Below, in pieces: positions 13,955 through 17,061 of a stretch of 17,061 bases of DNA; position 1 is the first letter of the stretch, and each line of letters opens with the position of its first letter. Under the pieces are notes generated by a model, which made no database searches, was not told where the DNA came from, and worked only from the letters and a program-made list of their open reading frames with translations. The position numbers and the translations under genes are program-made. The DNA is from JAVVEW01 sp032251045 (GTDB lineage: Bacteria; Pseudomonadota; Gammaproteobacteria; Methylococcales; Methylomonadaceae), in the NCBI GenBank assembly GCA_032251045.1, contig JAVVEW010000053.1, positions 1 to 17,061 of the forward strand. The letters run 5' to 3'.

Positions 13955-14644
13955 TCAGGGTGTGAATAAATGCTGGTGGCGGATATCCTTGCCTTCGACC
14001 AGGAAAATGGTGAATTCGGCAATATTGATTGCATATTCCGCGCAGCGCTCAAAGCCTTTCATGATTTGCACAATATCCAGTGTGCGGCCGATCAGGCGTG
14101 CGTCTTGCAGCACAAATGTGAGTTGACGACGGATGCCGTCCTCAAAATGTTCGCCGCAATGTTCGTGGCGGCGAATCAGCTCAAAAGTGTGTTGCAAGTC
14201 GGCACTGTCAAACGATTTGACCGAATCCACCAGCATCCGTTTCGCTAGATGGCCGATTTTCAGTACATCGCGCAGTAACTGTGGGTTAGGGTCGCTGTTA
14301 TTGCCGGCAAACAGGGCGCTGACCATGCGGCCTGTTTTGATGGTTTCATCACCGATGCGTTGTAAATCGACATTGATTTTGGAAATCGCGATCATGCGTC
14401 GCAAATCGTTAGCCACAGGGCTACGCCGAGCCAGAATATTGAATACTTCGCCATCGATTTCTTTTTCGTAACGGTCGATTTCCAGATCGTATACATACAT
14501 TTCGTGAATAAAATCGGTTTCGCCGTCCTCCAATGCCGTCAATACCCGGTCTAGCTGGGTAATGGTCAGGCCCGCCATGGCTAACACCAGGCAATGCAGG
14601 TTACTCAGTTCACCGTCGAACAATTTCACAATATGATCTTTCAT
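13955..14644 (-). CDS. phoU: Phosphate-signalling regulator PhoU
   Basis: A 229-residue, all-helical, two-repeat PhoU protein. In the Pho regulon PhoU links the Pst transporter to the PhoR kinase and keeps the response off when phosphate is plentiful; it is cytosolic and peripheral to the membrane. Conserved metal-cluster segments are VNDLRR-like VANDLRRMIAISKI at 77-90, DLQRIGDET at 93-101 and, in the second repeat, KGFERCAEYAINIAEFTIFLVEGKDIRH at about 196-223. In the second repeat E203 stands where Asp is usual (ERIGDHA becomes ERCAEYA). No pst or phoBR gene is adjacent, so its partners must be elsewhere. It is preceded by a plausible sigma-70 promoter and ended by an intrinsic terminator. 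Confidence 0.94.
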   Translation of the reverse strand: MKDHIVKLFDGELSNLHCLVLAMAGLTITQLDRVLTALEDGETDFIHEMYVYDLEIDRYEKEIDGEVFNILARRSPVANDLRRMIAISKINVDLQRIGDETIKTGRMVSALFAGNNSDPNPQLLRDVLKIGHLAKRMLVDSVKSFDSADLQHTFELIRRHEHCGEHFEDGIRRQLTFVLQDARLIGRTLDIVQIMKGFERCAEYAINIAEFTIFLVEGKDIRHQHLFTP

Positions 14645-14766
14645 CGAATGTTTTCCAGCTTAAAGGGGTCGCAACGAGGCGCGATGGCAAAACTGCTCAC
14701 TTAAGCCAGTTCAAGTGGCAGGCTGAGGCCGATTATACCTGTCGCATTGCAGTCGGTAGCTGACCT

Positions 14767-14794
14767 TTTATAGCTGCCCTTGTTACTATGCCAA
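14767..14794 (-). promoter_or_regulatory. Sigma-70-type promoter of phoU
   Basis: On the minus strand, TTGGCA (14794-14789), 16-nt spacer, TATAAA (14772-14767): each hexamer has one mismatch to consensus. A second perfect TATAAT lies at 14737-14732 without a good -35. The leader would be about 115 nt. I see no clear Pho box (CTGTCAT repeats) nearby. Confidence 0.5.
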
Positions 14795-14861
14795 GGTGTC
14801 GTAGCAAGCCTGAGTGAATTTTGCGTTATGATATGCGCCCCTTTTACCGCTGTACGGACTC

Positions 14862-15854
14862 ATGCAGATAGGCAGTTATCATTTTGACGCGCCGATTTTT
14901 CTCGCGCCCATGGCAGGTGTGACCGACGCACCGTTTCGAGCGCTGTGTCAGCAACAAGGCGCGGCCTTGACCTGTGCGGAAATGGTTAGCAGCAAGCCGG
15001 AGCTGCAACGACATTGGCGCACTCGGTTGCGCTTGAAAACAACTGCAAACGAGGGCGTGATATGGCGGCAGTTAGTCGGCGCAGACCCTGTGCAAATGGC
15101 CGAAGCCGCTCTCCGTCAGCAAGATTTGGGCACTGATATTCTGGACATCAACATGGGGTGCCCTGCGAAGAAAGTCTGTAAACGTGCCGCAGGATCGGCG
15201 TTATTGGCCGATGTGGCACAAGTTAAGGCCATTATTAAAGCAGTGGTGAATGCGGTCACGGTGCCGGTGACCTTGAAAATTCGCACCGGCGTGACTCCAC
15301 AGCAGCGCAATGCACTGGAAATTGCCCGGATTGCCGAAGGTGAGGGCATTGCCGCCTTGACCGTGCATGGGCGTACCCGGGCTTGCCGTTTTTCCGGTCA
15401 GGCAGAATATGCTACGCTTAAAGCCCTCAAACAACAGGTTACCGGCCTCCCGATCATTGCCAATGGTGACATTGATAGCCGCGACAAAGCCCGTGCGGTG
15501 CTGGATTTTTGCGCCGCCGATGGTGTTATGATTGGCCGTGCCGCCTTGGGTAAACCTTGGCTATTCCATGAAATCCGTTCACTGTGGGATGCGGGCGATA
15601 TGCCTGAGCCGCCAACCCCGCAACGCAAAATCATGTTAATCGAACAGCATCTAAGCGCCTTGTATCAGTTTTATGGCGAGGTGACCGGCGTGCGCATGGC
15701 GCGCAAGCATCTGGCCGGTTATCTGGACAGTTTAGGCATTGTCGCAACCGAGGCGCGGGCAATGATCAACCGGGCCGAGCACCCAGACAGCCAGCGCCAA
15801 GCGCTGGCCGAGGTGCTCGAACGTTTTTACTTTTCCATGGCAGTTATGGCATGA
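14862..15854 (+). CDS. dusB: tRNA-dihydrouridine synthase B
   Basis: FMN-dependent, NADPH-using reduction of uridine to dihydrouridine in the tRNA D-loop (U17 for E. coli DusB). The 330-residue TIM-barrel plus helical C-terminal protein starts with LAPMAGVTDAPFR at 14-26. It has EMVSSKPEL at 40-48, the catalytic cysteine C100 in DINMGCPAKKV, TLKIRTG at 137-143, TVHGRTR at 167-173, ANGDIDS at 200-206 and the FMN-phosphate loop MIGRAALGKPWLF at 223-235. It overlaps fis by 4 nt (ATGA), the classic dusB-fis operon. A -10-like TATGAT at 14827-14832 lies about 30 nt upstream, without a recognisable -35; growth-rate control of this operon is known in enterics. Confidence 0.95.
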   Translation: MQIGSYHFDAPIFLAPMAGVTDAPFRALCQQQGAALTCAEMVSSKPELQRHWRTRLRLKTTANEGVIWRQLVGADPVQMAEAALRQQDLGTDILDINMGCPAKKVCKRAAGSALLADVAQVKAIIKAVVNAVTVPVTLKIRTGVTPQQRNALEIARIAEGEGIAALTVHGRTRACRFSGQAEYATLKALKQQVTGLPIIANGDIDSRDKARAVLDFCAADGVMIGRAALGKPWLFHEIRSLWDAGDMPEPPTPQRKIMLIEQHLSALYQFYGEVTGVRMARKHLAGYLDSLGIVATEARAMINRAEHPDSQRQALAEVLERFYFSMAVMA

Positions 15855-16123
15855 CGCGTCAACAAACTTCAGAACCCATTGCCGTCAGCGGCACCGCGCC
15901 CATTCCTTTGGCCGAACATGTGCGGCAGGCGCTTAATCAATACTTTGAACACCTGAATGGACATGAGACCAGCAATTTATACGCACTGGTGATGCAGCAG
16001 GTGGAAAAACCGTTGCTTGAGGTGGTGTTGGCGCAGACCGGGCAAAATCAGACCAAAGCCGCCAAGGTGCTAGGTGTCAGCCGCAGTACCTTGCGCAAAA
16101 AACTGGATCTCTATCAACTTTAA
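15851..16123 (+). CDS. fis: DNA-binding protein Fis
   Basis: A 90-residue nucleoid-associated protein that bends DNA and controls rRNA promoters, supercoiling and site-specific recombination. The C-terminal half is typical: VEKPLLEVVLAQTGQNQTKAA at 51-71, then the helix-turn-helix AKVLGVSRSTLRKKL at 71-85. The N-terminal 20 residues are variable, as usual. It lacks its own clear ribosome-binding site and starts inside the dusB stop (ATGA overlap), so it is probably translated by coupling. The size is close to the 98 residues of E. coli Fis. Confidence 0.95.
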   Translation: MTRQQTSEPIAVSGTAPIPLAEHVRQALNQYFEHLNGHETSNLYALVMQQVEKPLLEVVLAQTGQNQTKAAKVLGVSRSTLRKKLDLYQL

Positions 16124-16185
16124 TATGTAAGGCGACTGCTATTGGATACGAGTACCCAGTCCCGAAGTTTGACGTATGACCCTAA

Positions 16186-16212
16186 CCTCTGCCGTCTGAG
16201 ACGAAACAGAGG
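16186..16212 (+). promoter_or_regulatory. Stem-loop in the fis-purH intergenic leader
   Basis: CCTCTG (16186-16191) pairs with CAGAGG (16207-16212), and inside it CGTC (16193-16196) pairs with GACG (16200-16203) around loop TGA. A shorter GCGC-ATCA-GCGC stem (16223-16234) followed by five T residues lies just before the purH ribosome-binding site. The first could be the fis mRNA 3' end; the second resembles a weak terminator or attenuator. No PurR-type box is visible. Confidence 0.35.
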
Positions 16213-16250
16213 ACATTGACTTGCGCATCAGCGCTTTTTCAGGAGACAAC

Positions 16251-17061
16251 ATGGCTCAACCGATTCGACGCGCCCTGATCAGCGTGTCTGACAAAACCGG
16301 CGTGGTGGATTTTTGCCGGAAGCTGGCAGCGCGCGGTATCGCGCTGCTATCCACCGGTGGCACATTCAAGCTGCTTGAGGCCGAAGGCATCAGCGTTACC
16401 GAGGTGTCGGCGCATACCGGTTTTCCGGAAATCATGGCCGGGCGGGTCAAGACCTTGCATCCGAAAATTCACGGCGGGCTTTTAGGCCGGCGCGGGATGG
16501 ACGATGCCGTGATGGCCGAACACGGTATCGAGGCTATCGATCTGTTAGTGGTCAATCTGTATCCCTTTGTCGAAACCATCAACAAACCGGACTGTACTTA
16601 CGATCTGGCGGTGGAAAATATCGACATCGGCGGCCCGGCCATGCTGCGGGCGGCGGCGAAAAACCACGCCCATGTGGCGGTGGTGGTTGAGCCAGCCGAT
16701 TACGACCGGGTATTGACTGAATTAGATGACGGCCAGGGCGCGCTGAACGAAGCCACACGCCGCAGACTGGCCTTGAAGGCATTTCAACTCACCGCCCGTT
16801 ATGATGCCGCGATCGCCGCCTACTTGAGCGCCGCCCAAGGCGAGCGTTTTCCCGAATGGTGGCAAACGGCCAGTCAACACAAACAGACCTTGCGTTATGG
16901 TGAAAACCCGCATCAACAGGCGGCGTTTTTTACCGATGCCAAGCCTTTACCGGGCACCGTGGCTTATGCTGCGCAGTTGCAAGGCAAGGAATTGTCTTAT
17001 AACAATATCGCCGATACCGACACCGCTTTGGAGTGCGTGAAAAGCTTTACCGAACAACCGG
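16251..17061 (+). CDS. purH: Bifunctional AICAR transformylase/IMP cyclohydrolase, 5' part
   Basis: Carries out the last two steps of purine synthesis: formylation of AICAR and ring closure to IMP. The first 270 codons are present and the frame is open to the window edge, so the gene is cut by the edge and not broken. The N-terminal MGS-like cyclohydrolase domain shows ALISVSDKTG at 8-17, STGGT at 34-38, KTLHPKIHGGLLGRR at 67-81, NLYPF at 102-106 and NIDIGGPAMLRAAAKN at 123-138. The linker LRYGENPHQ at 214-222 and GKELSYNNIAD at 245-255 begin the transformylase part. AGGAG lies 5 nt before the ATG. The dusB-fis-purH order is also known in Pseudomonas; purD would be expected next. Confidence 0.96.
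   Translation, partial: MAQPIRRALISVSDKTGVVDFCRKLAARGIALLSTGGTFKLLEAEGISVTEVSAHTGFPEIMAGRVKTLHPKIHGGLLGRRGMDDAVMAEHGIEAIDLLVVNLYPFVETINKPDCTYDLAVENIDIGGPAMLRAAAKNHAHVAVVVEPADYDRVLTELDDGQGALNEATRRRLALKAFQLTARYDAAIAAYLSAAQGERFPEWWQTASQHKQTLRYGENPHQQAAFFTDAKPLPGTVAYAAQLQGKELSYNNIADTDTALECVKSFTEQP

Noticed and set aside
14728..14735. GCCGATTA, resembling a plus-strand sigma-28 -10 before dusB
   Set aside because: The bases 11 nt upstream (GTTCAAGT) do not resemble TAAAGTTT, and dusB-fis is not expected to be a flagellar target.
1..17061. Mobile elements, CRISPR arrays, tRNA or rRNA genes, defence or secretion islands
   Set aside because: I looked for terminal inverted repeats, regularly spaced repeats, transposase or integrase motifs and tRNA-like folds and found none; the window is ordinary chromosomal backbone.

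Overview
The window is a chromosomal stretch of a flagellated gammaproteobacterium. It is gene-dense, with moderate G+C and mostly housekeeping genes. The block dusB-fis-purH and the polar-flagellum order fliC-flaG-fliD-fliS-fliT are typical gammaproteobacterial arrangements. The protein flavour, and rpe lying close to zwf, would fit a methylotrophic lineage such as Methylococcales. That genus-level guess is inference only; no methane- or methanol-oxidation gene lies in the window.

Layout. Positions 1-73 (minus) hold the first codons of an AAA-ATPase/nuclease-like protein. Positions 235-1005 (plus) encode an inositol-monophosphatase-family enzyme, convergent with rpe (1049-1717, minus). Divergent from rpe are a thioredoxin-fold protein (1831-2403) and zwf (2416-3885), which look like a two-gene unit. 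A 386-bp non-coding region (3886-4271) follows, with tandem hairpins and a very AT-rich part carrying a repeated near-palindromic motif. Next is a tight plus-strand series: cmoM, a proline-iminopeptidase-like hydrolase, ubiX, dnaB and alr (4272-9073). The last three junctions overlap by 1 to 8 nt, so translational coupling is likely. This series converges, with only 9 nt between stop codons, on the late flagellar operon read on the minus strand: fliC (13840-12344), flaG, fliD, fliS, fliT (ending 9083). Further right are phoU (minus), then dusB-fis (plus, 4-nt overlap) and the 5' part of purH, which runs off the window.

How the genes work together. Rpe and Zwf belong to the pentose-phosphate and ribulose-phosphate pathways. 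CmoM and DusB modify tRNA. UbiX makes prenyl-FMN for the UbiD step of ubiquinone synthesis, DnaB is the replicative helicase, and Alr supplies D-alanine for peptidoglycan. The flagellar block makes the filament (FliC), its cap (FliD), their export chaperones (FliS, FliT) and a filament-associated protein (FlaG). It begins with a near-consensus sigma-28 promoter. PhoU is a phosphate-signalling regulator, Fis a nucleoid protein, and PurH performs the last two steps of IMP synthesis.

I see no CRISPR array, tRNA, rRNA, insertion sequence, prophage or defence island, and no clear undescribed system. The points most worth a second look are the sigma-28 promoter whose -10 lies in the loop of a perfect inverted repeat, the AT-rich repeat region before cmoM, hairpins whose T-tracts lie on the strand opposite the neighbouring genes, a nine-G tract inside alr, and a long FliD with an extra domain.
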